Shown piece after piece: positions 21,365 through 31,451 of a DNA stretch of 64,000 nucleotides. The DNA lies in NCBI GenBank assembly GCA_003049485.1, contig PYST01000020.1:124001-188000 (forward strand), read 5' to 3'. Positions within the stretch are counted from its first letter, which is position 1. Each line of letters begins with the position of its first letter. Below the pieces are notes generated by a model that worked only from the letters and a program-made list of their open reading frames with translations, was not told the DNA's origin and ran no database searches. Origin of the DNA: Ophioceras dolichostomum (lineage: Eukaryota; Ascomycota; Sordariomycetes; Magnaporthales; Ophioceraceae). A program made the translations under genes and the position numbers.

Positions 21365-22630
21365 CTAATAGTCATACGTGTAGCAAAGGTACTCCGCCCT
21401 CGTGTCCATCACATCCTTGACAGTCACGTCCGGCTTCAGCCCCTTAGACGTGAGCACATAGCCCAGCGTCAGGGGCACCGCAGGCGTGGTGGTGACCGAG
21501 TTCCCGCCGATCTGGTACAGCCTGTTGTTCTCGTCGGCGCGTTGCCACGAGTACCACATGTGGTCCACGAAGCCGTGGTGCAGCATGAAGATCGGGTCGC
21601 TCGGGCTCGCGGCCACGTCGGACATGACGGCGCCGACGCCGTTGTGGCCGTACGCGTGCGGCCCGTACTGATTGCACGACGCCATGCCGTCGTAATCGTT
21701 GAAGGACGCGCACCGGTTGACGAAGGCCGTGTTGCACTCCTGCGTGAGCGACTCGTTCACCGCGCGCGACAGGCAGTGGTCGACGAACCCGTCGCCAGGC
21801 CCCACGTGCAGCGTCACGCCCGCGAAGGCGCCGTTGGTGACGCAGGTGCCCTGGCCCGAGGCGGTGACAGCCGGCGCGCTGCCGAAGTAGTCGGCCGTGA
21901 ACATGGGCGCCTTGCTGAACGCTCCCGCGTCGAGTGTCTCGTCCCACCATGGGATGGGCCCGTCGTACGCGCACTCCTCGGCGAGGAGCACCTCAAACAT
22001 GTGCAGGAAGTAGCGGTGCCAGGGGAGGAACTGCGCGACCATGTGGATGGTGGCCGACATCTGCTGGTGGGACCAGACCAGCTCCTCGTAGCGGGACTTG
22101 GCGCCCTTGAAGTTCGACTTGGGGCCTGTGTCCATCAGGCAGCGCGTCGCCTTGACGAAGGCTGCTTTATCAGCGTCGGCCATGCTGCGCCATTCCGGCC
22201 GCACTTTGGGCGTCGGGCAGCCGGTGCTGGCGGGGTTGGAATCGAGCCCCTCGGGCAGGTTTACTGGCGTCTCTCCCTGTGCCGTCGACGGCTTGGACGA
22301 AGCGGTGGTCGAGCTTCCGCTGCTGTCTGAAGTGTCACTCGGCGTTTTGATGTTGTCCACAGTTGGGTTTCCCGAGCTGGTCGATGACCCTGAGTTCTGC
22401 AAGGAGGCGGCGGAGGCTGCCTGCGCGATGGCCTCGATCTCATTCCACGGCTTGATCTCGAAGGTTTTGGGGAAGAAGTCCAGGGGCACCAGCTCGGGAA
22501 CTGGCAGGGTCTCGAAGATCCCTAATGGGTTCACCTTCACCCTTGGCCATGGAATGGTGACCTTGCCTAATGGCACTGTGAGGCCCGACACGGCCGTCGC
22601 CCCGAGTAGGGCAGTTGCGAGCAGCTGCAT
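21365..22630 (-). CDS. secreted tyrosinase (type 3 copper)
   Basis: An intronless 421-residue protein. A signal peptide (MQLLATALLGATAVSGL) is followed by about 110 residues of Ser/Thr/Pro-rich linker and the tyrosinase central domain. CuA ligands are visible as His188, His196 and His205 (SHQQMSATIHMVAQFLPWHR). CuB ligands are His325 and His329 (GPHAYGH) and His352 in DPIFMLHHGFVDHMW. The C-terminus stops shortly after the domain (LCYTYDY), so there is no long C-terminal blocking extension. The family oxidises mono- and diphenols to quinones, for example in melanin formation or peptide tyrosine modification. UstQ-type tyrosinases occur in some ustiloxin-type RiPP clusters, but this gene is about 35 kb from the RiPP locus, so a link is only a possibility. 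Neighbours give no other clue. Confidence 0.85.
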   Translation of the reverse strand: MQLLATALLGATAVSGLTVPLGKVTIPWPRVKVNPLGIFETLPVPELVPLDFFPKTFEIKPWNEIEAIAQAASAASLQNSGSSTSSGNPTVDNIKTPSDTSDSSGSSTTASSKPSTAQGETPVNLPEGLDSNPASTGCPTPKVRPEWRSMADADKAAFVKATRCLMDTGPKSNFKGAKSRYEELVWSHQQMSATIHMVAQFLPWHRYFLHMFEVLLAEECAYDGPIPWWDETLDAGAFSKAPMFTADYFGSAPAVTASGQGTCVTNGAFAGVTLHVGPGDGFVDHCLSRAVNESLTQECNTAFVNRCASFNDYDGMASCNQYGPHAYGHNGVGAVMSDVAASPSDPIFMLHHGFVDHMWYSWQRADENNRLYQIGGNSVTTTPAVPLTLGYVLTSKGLKPDVTVKDVMDTRAEYLCYTYDY

Positions 22631-24993
22631 GATTGCTTGCTCGCTCGGCTCCTCTCTACTACTCCGTCTTCTTCTAGGATATCACGAGCCGCCTGCCATT
22701 GATATGTCAGCCCTCGACAATGGGACGCCGGAGAGACGACGATGAGGCAGGCCGAGACCGAACTCACCTTCACACTATACTATATCCAGATATGTCGTCC
22801 AGCAAGAGAGTGGTGTTCTGTCCCAGGTGGACAGTCTGGTCTGGTAAAGCAGGTCGAGCCTCCGACTTGAAGCCCGTTTCAAACGAAAGAATGATGTTTC
22901 AAGAAAGGAGAGATTCTCGGGCCGATGGCTTCTGTCTGGTCTGGTGATGACGATGTGAATCCGACCAGTCAAGAAGAGGGCAAAAGAACGGGGGAGGGGG
23001 CGAGGACGTAGAACGGGTGGGAGAAGAGATGATTTTAAAAGAGACCAGGCCATGGCCCGTGGCCAGGGCGACCTGTCTCGGCTCACTCATGCTCTGTGGC
23101 GCGTGTCGAGGAGGGAGAACGGAAGGCAAGGAGGGGATGAGGAAAGAGGGGAAGGGAGAGGGAGAAGACGAAGAAGTGGCCGGGCCGACAATCGCTTCCC
23201 TACCTGGCCGCAAAGTACAACCTCGTATTCTTTTACTGGTCCTCCACTACTCTCTAACTTGGGGGGAAGGGGGTAGGCGGGCGTGGCGGGCGGGCGGGCG
23301 GCCCCCTGGTCCGTGAGGCCAGTTAGGTTGAGATCGGCCTGCTAGCGCCGAGATCCGCGCTCACCTGCCCCTTCACCTAGTTCCACAAGCGCCCGTTTGG
23401 GCTGCGGATCACATTGTAAGAACGAGGATGAAACATGGTACATTATTCACCCCTAGACTCAGCTCAGCTCTGCTCTAATGATGATGATGAAAGAAGAGGC
23501 AGAAAACGGACGGACGCATGAAAGAAGGGATGAGGCGAGGGTGGTTCAGTTCAGCTCATTAGAGTAAAGAGGAGAGCGAGAGAGAGTGGGAGAGAAAGAG
23601 AGGGAGAGGTGGGGAAATGGGAGGGAGAAATCAAGGTCTCGGGCTTTTCGGCCGGGCCGGCCACGAGCCCCACCGTTTGTCCTCATATTTTTGACGAAAG
23701 TTGCAGCAGGGGCGCGGAATTCTGGGACCACACACGCGACCGACCGATCCGGCCCAATACGGCCGGCGCGGCCCAGCGCCCCTTCGTTTGGCGTCAATAA
23801 ACGGCCGTGCCAAGACCAGGATGCCCGGCTCAGGACATCGCCCGTTTTCCGCAGAGTGGCCGCGCTGATCGGCCAACAGCCTGGTATTTGTCTTTTTATG
23901 GTCGAATTGTGGTCTGCCCGGGTTGCCTGTGCAACCTGTCCGGCGGCCGCAGCGATTGACGAGATAAGGGGGGAAAACAGGCCAACAGCTGGTTTCTTAC
24001 AGGGCCGGCGCTGACCAGTGGGTGCGGTCGCTATGTGTGGGTGTGTGTGGGCCAAGTCAATGTCAGCAGGTGCCTTTCCCCGCCGCTCGCTCGCTACTGC
24101 TGGTACACAACACGACACGAATGATGGACATTGACGACGGGAAGACACGAACGAGAGCGGCACGTCTGGAATTTCAGACGAATAACTTCCATAAAATGGA
24201 GCTGCTCCCTTTCCCCCTTTTTTCACCCTTTCATAACTTCTAGTGCTAGGGCAAGAATGCCTGGGAAGTCCGACACCTTCGACCAGAAATCGCTGAAACG
24301 TCGACCATCAATTGGGCCGGTCATTGCCGCACCAAAATCGGGCCGCTCAGCTGGAATTGGTCTCTGTCAGTGCGCATCTAGCTCCTCCTTTGTTTTGCTA
24401 ACAAATGCCACTATCAAGTTCTAGCCCTCACGCGGGTCCAGTGCCTGAAACGTCCGTCTCCATCTTCAATTGTTCGGCGGCTTTGTCGATGAGCTCATGG
24501 CCGGCTCCCGTGGGATGAATCGCCTCTCCTGATCGCGTTCCTTAGTCGTGCCACAGTGTACCGCTGTCACGCTGCGCTAATTTTGTGCCGCTGGCTGAGC
24601 CTGGATGCTCACACATTTCCGTGAACTACTAAGGTACGTGTGCTTGCTTGAAGTCCCCTCGCAAAGGGAACGCTAACGGCGGTGACCCTCGGCTGCCGCA
24701 TGTTCCGCCGATGGTGCTCCCTGATGGCTTCGTCGAGGTTTCCACCGCATTGGTATTAACTCTCGATTCCGAGGGAAAACTATCACAGCGCAGCTCATAC
24801 TCGACGGTGAGTCGTCTAAACGCTTGCACGGCGATGTCAAACTGAGAGATCTCGTTTTTAAATGCTAATTCGTCAATCTCTGTCTTGCTTGAGTGATGGA
24901 AATCGTCAATTGGTGAGATATCCGGTACCTACCGGTACCTAGTGCTGCTCGGTTCAGATAGCCGGCCTGGATTTAATACAACACAGCGCTTCA
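22631..24993. other. intergenic stretch with polypurine tract
   Basis: About 2.3 kb without a convincing gene. A strongly purine-biased tract (GA-rich, about 23566-23632) and G-rich runs (about 23260-23302) stand out. Open frames across them are low-complexity Arg/Glu/Gly or Ser/Pro and look like by-products of that bias. Confidence 0.45.
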
Positions 24994-25215
24994 TCATCGT
25001 CTACCTCTACCTGATGTTCTTCTCTTCGCCTCCTTTGCCTCAATCTTCTCCTTGCAGGTGCTGCAGGTTGTGTATCTCATGAGGCTGCCACGCTTGATCA
25101 TCCCACGACACTTCTCAGGATCGCATCCCTCGAATTCGCGGCTTATTTCCCGGTAAGAGGCCAACAAAAGCTTGCACACCCTGCAGGAACTCCCTTCCGT
25201 GGTGAACTCGCACAT
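24994..25215 (-). CDS. Met-Cys small cysteine-rich protein, copy 1
   Basis: A complete 73-residue frame from ATG 25215. Cysteines fall at 2, 11, 14, 31, 36, 51 and 54: M-C-E-F start, C-R-V-C, C-D-P-E-K-C and C-S-T-C, then a Lys/Glu/Arg-rich tail. The paired CxxC spacing suggests zinc binding, inferred from spacing only. There is no signal peptide, so it is probably intracellular. It shares Cys2, Cys11 and Cys14 exactly with the copies at 26519, 28014, 28904 and 30352. The C-S-T-C plus charged tail is shared with the copy at 31191. Function unknown. Confidence 0.6.
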   Translation of the reverse strand: MCEFTTEGSSCRVCKLLLASYREISREFEGCDPEKCRGMIKRGSLMRYTTCSTCKEKIEAKEAKRRTSGRGRR

Positions 25216-26100
25216 CCTGTTCGGTCGAGAATCGTTTACAGGGAAGCAAGCCTCTTGCTGATGTGACTCTGCACAGTTATGATGTGTGTTATTAGAGAGT
25301 CTGTGTTGGGTTAGAAGTGGTGACTTGCTAATTTCTCCTCAGACGAAACGATGTGCATGCAAGGTTCTTGATGAGATATTAAGCCCGGACCGGAATTTTA
25401 TGGCGATTGCTGCGTGGCGCAGACCTCTTTGATGCCATTGAGTGAGAGACGGAGTGACAAATAGTCCCATCACATCATCATCACACGGGACACAATTGGG
25501 ACACAAAGGGGACACAAAGAGGAAGAGGCAGCCATCAATGAGTAACTTCTAATGGACTTACAAGCCAGACAAAGCGTCGGTATATCCGGAGCAATGGCCT
25601 GGCTACTCGAAGGAGCATACTCTGGGGAGACGATTCATCAGCTTTGGGTAACGAGTTTCCAGCTCTACCAGCAGTGCAGAAGATGGCACTTCTGTGGGAG
25701 CTGGTGTCAAAACCCCCCTTGTTCTAGAACGCTGATTAGCCTCATGTTCTCCATATCCGAGGCAGAGCCAAAGAATCGACACACCATCCTTATCTATCTC
25801 AGTCTGGCGGCCCGAGCCTAGTAGCAGGCTACATCCCGCGCGAAGTTGGCGGCCAGACACTCAGGGCTTGCGCAGACGCCTCCGATTCTGGGTTTGCCCC
25901 TAACTACCTTAGTGCGCCGAAGGAGGTCTGTGGCCAGTCTGTTGACAGGCGAAACTCCGGAACACTATGACTACCGCTGGACACAGCTGTCCATATTATT
26001 ACCTGGGAAAGCCTATCAAATTGATGATTAGCCGTTTAATCAGAACACATTTTGTTCCTCTCTACGCGGGCAAGCCGTCAGGCATACGGCCCTCTGAGGG
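25216..26100. other. spacer in the small-protein array
   Basis: No recognisable array copy or other gene. Short frames exist on both strands but lack the Met-Cys pattern. Confidence 0.35.
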
Positions 26101-26112
26101 CCTAGTCATATA

Positions 26113-26295
26113 ACAACCGTGGCCTCCGTACGTAACCGTGGCCTCTGTACAAAAGTTTGACCGTTGGGAATAGCTTCAATACGTAGCTTTGACCTCCGTA
26201 CGTAGCTCTGGTCTCTGTGAATACCTCTGTCAAGGCTTTCCCTCTGTCAAAAGCGTTATTATGTCAAGCCCGTTATTCTGTCAAGGGCGTTAGTC
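26113..26295. repeat. two kinds of short degenerate tandem repeats
   Basis: Part one has copies of a 19-bp word (AACCGTGGCCTCCGTACGT and variants, about 26114-26221). Part two has four 17-bp units beginning TGTCAA at 26228, 26245, 26262 and 26279. Downstream (26361-26440) lie an A-box-like TAGCTTAGGCAG, a GGTTCAAATAC word and a T8 run, so the block could be the body of a decayed Pol III-type retroposon. Confidence 0.5.
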
Positions 26296-26518
26296 TGTAT
26301 TAGGTCGGTGCAAGGGATATAAGCTCGTTTTTCCTTCCGTATTGTTAAATTCTAATTATTTAGCTTAGGCAGTAAGTACGGAAGTTGCTTAAGGATAGCT
26401 GCAGGTTCAAATACCGTAGCTAGTTATCCTTTTTTTTGGTCGGGGCCGCCCTTGGCTTTTGGGAATAGCTTCATCATTTCAACAGAGATTTAAAGGCCTG
26501 GTAGGCGTGTTGACAGAT

Positions 26519-26704
26519 TTACCACAGACCCCCCAGGCACCCTAAGGTAGGTCCGGAGCGAGGGAGCCGACAGAACGGCTTGGCGTTGTTGCTGCTGTGG
26601 ACGTTTCTCTGCGCTCTTTCGCAGACCGATGCTCGGAGGTACTTTCCCTGGATCAAGCAGTGGCAGAATTCGCATACGATCCAAATCTTTTCGTATTGAC
26701 ACAT
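26519..26704 (-). CDS. Met-Cys small cysteine-rich protein, copy 2
   Basis: A 61-residue frame from ATG 26704, starting MCQYEKIWIVCEFCHC. Cysteines at 2, 11, 14 and 28, Ala at 31 and Cys45 match the array consensus. The usual terminal Cys pair is missing: only Cys56 follows and the protein ends LGGLW. It may be a truncated or decaying copy. There is no signal peptide. Function unknown; metal binding is inferred from the CxxC. Confidence 0.5.
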   Translation of the reverse strand: MCQYEKIWIVCEFCHCLIQGKYLRASVCERAQRNVHSSNNAKPFCRLPRSGPTLGCLGGLW

Positions 26705-28013
26705 GGTGGAGTGGAGTTTGTTCCGGGGTCGACGCCAATGATATATGGTTGAAAGTGCGGTGGGGACGGATTCTGTCTGGGATCAGTCTTGCCTTTTATG
26801 CTCAAGGCAGTGCGCCACCGAGTGATAGTCCTACTCGTACCTGGTATGACTTACAAGGACCAGATGCACTGTCACAGAGCGAGCTCGTCGGATTTGCTTG
26901 TGTGTTGTCCGCCCACTCGACGTGCCCGTGATGGGTACCACTGGTAGGTCGTAAACTACTAGGGGCGGGTAGCGGGCAAGCGCAAACCGGATCGAATAAC
27001 AAGTATGGTGTCTGAGTGGCTCTGCTAACCGTTTATTATCGTATCATGTCCTATATCTGTAGTATTTAAACCAGCCGGCGTCCATGATCAATCGGCGTCC
27101 GCCGACTCCCAAGTAGTAGTCCTATGCGTTGGTTTCCATCCCGCGTGATATCTCTGTAGTGATATGTACTATTCCCACCCCGTCTAGCTAAACAGCAGGG
27201 TAAGACAGAGCCGAGTGGTCGAGGATCCTTCTTCTTAGCGGCGGCCTTAGGTGCGGGTGTGCTTTGGTTTAGTAGTCGATCTGTTGCAGTTTCTCGTCAG
27301 CCTCGCGCCGCCGACAGGCTGGCTTAGAGCACACTGCATATTGCGTTGGCAGTTTCGTGGGGGGGCTCCCAACTGTCTTCCGGGCAGGTGTGGTCAAGGT
27401 CCGCTGTGTCCAATGGATGTGCCATATTCCGAGCCACTGCTCTTCGTTGTGCGTATTCGCATACCATGAGCGTCTTCGAGCGCCATATACGCCGTCCGCA
27501 GAACTGAACAGTGGCGTTCTAGGTCACTGCTGCAAACACACAAAGACTTCGGAGTCACTTCCGCTGGCTTTGTCTGCATTGTGACCGGACTTGGTCAATT
27601 CACAGCTCACAAACTGAGGGATGGGTGCACACGAAAAGACAATAGTGATTCGTATCCATTGACATACTAGCTGAGGCAGCGGTAATTACCAAGGTCCTCA
27701 GGGTGATGATTCGGCTTTAGAGCTTCCTAGGTAAGGTAGATAATTAGGTACCTAGGTAGGTACCTAGGTCATCATCATGTCTCGCCCAACTACCACCATC
27801 CACGCAAGTCCACCAACCAGTCTAGCGTGCAAGGCCCCAACGCCTGTAGTTCCTTCTTAGTAATGTCCATCACAGCTCTGGAGAACAAAGAGAGAGATGT
27901 GAGAGAGGGCTGAGCGGTCAGAGCCCTCCCCAGAGCCGTATCGTAGAGTGCTGATAGTGCTCGTGGGGGCCACCAAGGCAAGAAACAGGGCTAATTTCCC
28001 CCTGCTTGTGACA
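26705..28013. other. spacer in the small-protein array with possible degenerate copies
   Basis: Two weak candidates lie here. On the minus strand, 27324-27467 begins MVCEYAQRRA and has Cys at 3, 28 and 44 but no CxxC. On the plus strand, 27417-27584 begins MCHIPSHCSSLC. Neither fits the consensus well enough to call. A block of TACCTAGGTA words lies at about 27735-27770. Confidence 0.3.
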
Positions 28014-28295
28014 TTAGTGGCCTCCAGGATTGGCTCGTTGCTCCCGCTCTTCCCTTCCCAAACGCTGCTGACACCTGACCCTATCGCAGACCGCGCGTAC
28101 CTCGTAGTGGGTGATATTCCAGCGGCCAGCAGAGCATCCGTACTGGAGTTCGTCATGTGGAGATACATCGCGGTGTTGACGTGCGTGAGCAATTCGTGCT
28201 ATTGCATCATCGCATATGTAGATGGGAGAGATATAAGAATATAGCAAGCGTCCACAGTAGCTGCACCAAATCGTCCTTGCTATCCATCCGCACAT
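28014..28295 (-). CDS. Met-Cys small cysteine-rich protein, copy 3
   Basis: A 93-residue frame from ATG 28295, starting MCGWIARTIWCSYCG. The frame is open 16 codons further upstream, but the internal Met-Cys matches the other copies. Cysteines at 2, 11, 14 and 28 and Ala31 (C-D-D-A) have exactly the array spacing. A later Cys and a C-D-R-V-R-C pair complete the pattern, followed by a Gln/Arg/Glu-rich tail. There is no signal peptide. Function unknown; a zinc-binding mini-domain is inferred. Confidence 0.55.
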   Translation of the reverse strand: MCGWIARTIWCSYCGRLLYSYISPIYICDDAIARIAHARQHRDVSPHDELQYGCSAGRWNITHYEVRAVCDRVRCQQRLGREEREQRANPGGH

Positions 28296-28903
28296 GGCTT
28301 TGTGCTTAGAGGCAGTAGAGAGCTCGATGATTTTGGATTCCAAGGGCTGAGTGGCAAGGTCTTCGATGCTTCCGGTCCGTCGTTCAGGATGAAGTGTTTG
28401 TATCTGGAGTCGGCAAGGTCGGGCCTTCGTTGGGTAGAATGATGTTGTGTGGAGGGTAACAAGGTGAGGATCTAATTACACGAAGTTACAGAGAGTGACG
28501 CTTTATACTCACAACCACGAAGCCCGGAACGTGACGAGCTGATATAGAAGCTGCAAGTGGTTGGTAGGCACAGTAACATGCGTCTGTGAATGATATTATT
28601 GAGGGATGCTACTACTTAAGTGACGATCCCATGAGGGAGAAGCGGTATCTATCGTCTCGGCCAGTCATATCCTCCATTTTGTCTCTTTGTGCTGACGTGT
28701 GAATCGAGCGCGCTCATCAAGAGGGCCGTTGTTGCCAACTCTGGCCTTTAGAGTAAGTCGGCCACCCATGTGGCCATCCCAAATGCTGCCGTCACGGCTC
28801 TGTGTCCCAAGGTATCAATATCCACTGCCCCAGTGCTGCAGACTGTGATTGTCCGCCATTCCTCCTTCTCAGCATCTCCTCGCAAGCTACGTCTCGCTCC
28901 CTA

Positions 28904-29122
28904 TCAGATGGCAGCCAGGTATTGGCAATCAGGGTCACTGCAGACGATCGGGACGATCTCTGGCTTCGAGGTGTTCTTGCTGGTTGGAGAGCATGCCGTC
29001 GGTTGGCCGCTTTTCCGCTGCTTTTCGCGCGCCCACTCGCACTGTCGTTCTCGAATCGCGGGCCCAGTTTTCCCCGAGCTGCAGAAAAGGCATTGGTATC
29101 GCTTCTGCCCGAATTCGCACAT
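28904..29122 (-). CDS. Met-Cys small cysteine-rich protein, copy 4
   Basis: A 72-residue frame from ATG 29122, starting MCEFGQKRYQCLFC. Cysteines fall at 2, 11, 14, 28, 44, 61 and 66 with Ala31 (C-E-W-A), which is the fullest form of the array consensus, ending in a C-S-D-P-D-C pair. The first four residues equal those of copy 1. There is no signal peptide or membrane segment. Function unknown. Longer frames on the opposite strand cover the same bases but show no domain. Confidence 0.58.
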   Translation of the reverse strand: MCEFGQKRYQCLFCSSGKTGPAIRERQCEWAREKQRKSGQPTACSPTSKNTSKPEIVPIVCSDPDCQYLAAI

Positions 29123-29855
29123 CGTGATATAGGTGGTTCTTGTCTTTTTGGCTCTGGGAGTTATTGCTGCGGTATATTTGAGGTTCGACTTGTGGTAGGT
29201 TGCGTGGAGGTGCTGGACTCTTCAAGTTTTTCCTGACGACTTGAATGACGGCGTGAACAGTGGGGACGACCTGGCAGCCGGCTTTTATCCCCAGGCAAGG
29301 ACACCACGGGCAGTAACGAGACACAAAGAAAGGCACGGAAGGGCTTTGTCAACTCGCCGTGGCCCCACGCAACTGGCCACCCCCAACGCTCGGTCACCGT
29401 TTGACAAACAAAGGAGTGACGAGGGGCTCACTTTCCCATTCGTTGTTAGCAACACAAGCAAAAAACAGAATTGCACGTGCAGGAAGGGAAGTAGTTGCAG
29501 GGCGTGAAGAGCGCTTGCTAGGAAGGCATGTTCGTAGTAAATTGCGGGGCCGAGTTTCAACCTCAAGTTCGCTTCGGGTCTCACAAAGCATCAGACCACC
29601 AACCTCAGCCTTCAGTCCTACCCGATCGCAAGATGGGCTCATTCTATCTTGGGCGCTGAAGGCATCTAATCTATTCGCGTAGCTCTTTAGATATAGAATC
29701 ATTCGCATCAATCAGCTATCTAGCGCGATCAAGATACCGAGGCGACCCGAGATACTAGGTAGTACTATTAGCATCTACTACTAGATTCAAGCCCCTCCTG
29801 CGTTGCTTCAACGCTTGTCGTCCATTCCGCCTTGTGTCGGATGACCTGTCTGTTG
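29123..29855. other. spacer in the small-protein array
   Basis: No array copy found and no other credible gene. Confidence 0.3.
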
Positions 29856-30245
29856 TTACGCCGATTTCTCCTCGCAGTCCTCGCAGTAGTCATACCTAAT
29901 GTCGTGACAGTGTGGCAGCAAGTAGTCCCGAACCTTGCATACCAGAGGATGGTTGCGGCATGGGCTGAAGTAGACTTGCTCGTTGCTTAGCAGGATACCG
30001 CATTGGTGCCAGTACTCCGTCCGGTAAAAGTACGAGCACGTTTTCCACAATTTTTCCCTGCCTGTACGTGTGAGAGCGGCCGTGTCGAAAAAGCAGGAGA
30101 TCAGAAACCGACGTTTTGGGCTGATGAGGTTTGGGTCTCTTCTCTGGGTTGAGCGCTGAAGTGGGGCTGGTTCTCCAGAAGTTCGAACCATGTTGTAGAA
30201 CCAGCGAGCAGAGCGGTTGAACAATTCCTCAGTACCAGGCGTCAT
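29856..30245 (-). CDS. divergent array member with N-terminal extension (copy 5)
   Basis: A 129-residue frame from ATG 30245. The C-terminal 62 residues follow the array spacing if its first Cys is taken as position 2: Cys2 (C-S-Y-F-Y), Cys14, Cys28, then more Cys/His, ending Y-C-E-D-C. Cys11 is replaced by Trp, and the residue before Cys2 is Thr (ACG) rather than Met. So either the N-terminal 67 residues are a real extension or separate exon, or the original start has been lost. The extension is Arg/Thr-rich and unrecognised. Function unknown. Confidence 0.42.
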   Translation of the reverse strand: MTPGTEELFNRSARWFYNMVRTSGEPAPLQRSTQRRDPNLISPKRRFLISCFFDTAALTRTGREKLWKTCSYFYRTEYWHQCGILLSNEQVYFSPCRNHPLVCKVRDYLLPHCHDIRYDYCEDCEEKSA

Positions 30246-30351
30246 TGTAATCTAAGATAAAGAGTCACTCGTTTAGCAAGGCTAAAAGCTACTGAGTGCT
30301 ACCAGGGGGAACAACTTGAACGTAAGTACCTCGTACCTTTACAGTGGCGGC

Positions 30352-30603
30352 TCAGAGCCCCCCATGAACCGGCGTACCCCGCGGTATAGCCGTCACTCGA
30401 CCGTAGTAGGAATAGTGACAGTAATCACTACTGCAGAGACTCAGATTGACCGTAGTTCGTGCAATTAAGCCGGGTGCCGGATGGCAGTGTGCGTCGGGTC
30501 CACGTCTCTCAGCCTGCCCGCACTGTTCCTGGACCTCCAGGTGCCCGGCCCTGTACTGGTGACAGACCTGACAACAGATCGCGAACTTCTGGAAGTGGCA
30601 CAT
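30352..30603 (-). CDS. Met-Cys small cysteine-rich protein, copy 6
   Basis: An 83-residue frame from ATG 30603, starting MCHFQKFAICCQVCHQ. Cysteines at 2, 11, 14 and 28 and Ala31 (C-G-Q-A) match the consensus. Cys10 is extra, Cys40 stands near position 44, and a C-S-S-D-Y-C pair follows. The tail is unlike other copies. There is no signal peptide. It lies only about 100 bp downstream, in reading direction, from nothing else recognisable, and is followed on the same strand by copy 5. Function unknown. Confidence 0.55.
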   Translation of the reverse strand: MCHFQKFAICCQVCHQYRAGHLEVQEQCGQAERRGPDAHCHPAPGLIARTTVNLSLCSSDYCHYSYYGRVTAIPRGTPVHGGL

Positions 30604-31190
30604 TGTATCGTTAGCTGCCGTCGACGGCTGTAGCGAGAAGATGCGATCGGTCTGGATTCTGGGAGATGAGCGATGGTCGATATTCCGTTGTGTTCGTCTG
30701 GTGGATTCTAGTATGGTGCTGGCTCAAGTTGAGTTGGGTTTGAGAGGGTTGAAGACGAGACTGGGCTGGGCTGAGGAGTCGTTTTAAACACCCAATTCCT
30801 CGAGTATGCGGCGTTTTTGGTCGTAGTCACTAAGAACGATACACAGAGTTGCCATGGTGGACGGCTGGGGGATTTGCTACGTCACAGTGGTCAGGTTGAA
30901 TATCACCTAGGCTACGCGTTACAAGCCAATAGTATTAACGAGTTGAGGTCAGCACCCGAAGACCGAGGTCATAACCATCGAGAAGTGGGCGGGACGTCGC
31001 CTTATCAGCAAGGGGCGTTTCGCAGCCCGCTTTGCTCGCGGACTAATTGGGGAAAAGATGTCCCTGAGTATTTAACTAGTATATTGGCGGGATATCCCTG
31101 CTGCCCTTGTCGTACATGTACGGAGGGGCGATGTAGGCGTCGTTTTGATATCCCCGCTGTTGCTGGGGCTCCTGCCATTGCTGACTCCCA

Positions 31191-31451
31191 CTACCTTCGG
31201 TGACGGCGCTCCTGGCGCTCGCTCCTCTGTATCTCATGCTTCTGTTGGATCTGCGCCTCGCGTTTCTCGCGCTCCGGTTTACCACACGTCGAGCAGATCG
31301 CGTATATCGTGTCAGGCTCCTCGTAGGGGTTGGGGCAGCTACTTCCCGTATCCTCGAACCTACGGCATCTCGAGTTAGCATAGATGCGCTTCTGTGACAG
31401 TGGGCTCTTGCAGCGCTCGCATCTTCGCTCGGTCCACGTCCACACGCACAT
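31191..31451 (-). CDS. Met-Cys small cysteine-rich protein, copy 7
   Basis: An 86-residue frame from ATG 31451, starting MCVWTWTERRCERCKSP; five more codons with another Met are open upstream. Cysteines fall at 2, 11, 14, 29, 39, 53 and 56. The last pair (I-C-S-T-C-G-K) and the long Glu/Lys/Arg/Gln tail resemble copy 1, so copies 1 and 7 form a subgroup with a C-terminal CxxC instead of Cx4C. A basic, helical tail could bind nucleic acid or a partner, but this is a guess. There is no signal peptide. Confidence 0.55.
   Translation of the reverse strand: MCVWTWTERRCERCKSPLSQKRIYANSRCRRFEDTGSSCPNPYEEPDTIYAICSTCGKPEREKREAQIQQKHEIQRSERQERRHRR

Noticed and set aside
21308..22330. 340-codon plus-strand frame over the tyrosinase
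   Set aside because: Arg/His/Val-rich antisense of a GC-biased gene; the minus strand has the complete copper domain.
23571..24243. Long frames around the polypurine tract
   Set aside because: Low-complexity composition explains them; there is no domain, signal peptide or sensible start.
27324..27467. 47-residue frame starting MVCEYAQ as an array copy
   Set aside because: It lacks Cys11 and Cys14, and the remaining Cys are off by one, so the match is too weak to call.
27417..27584. Plus-strand MCHIPSHC frame as an array copy
   Set aside because: Starts Met-Cys but its cysteine spacing does not match the consensus.
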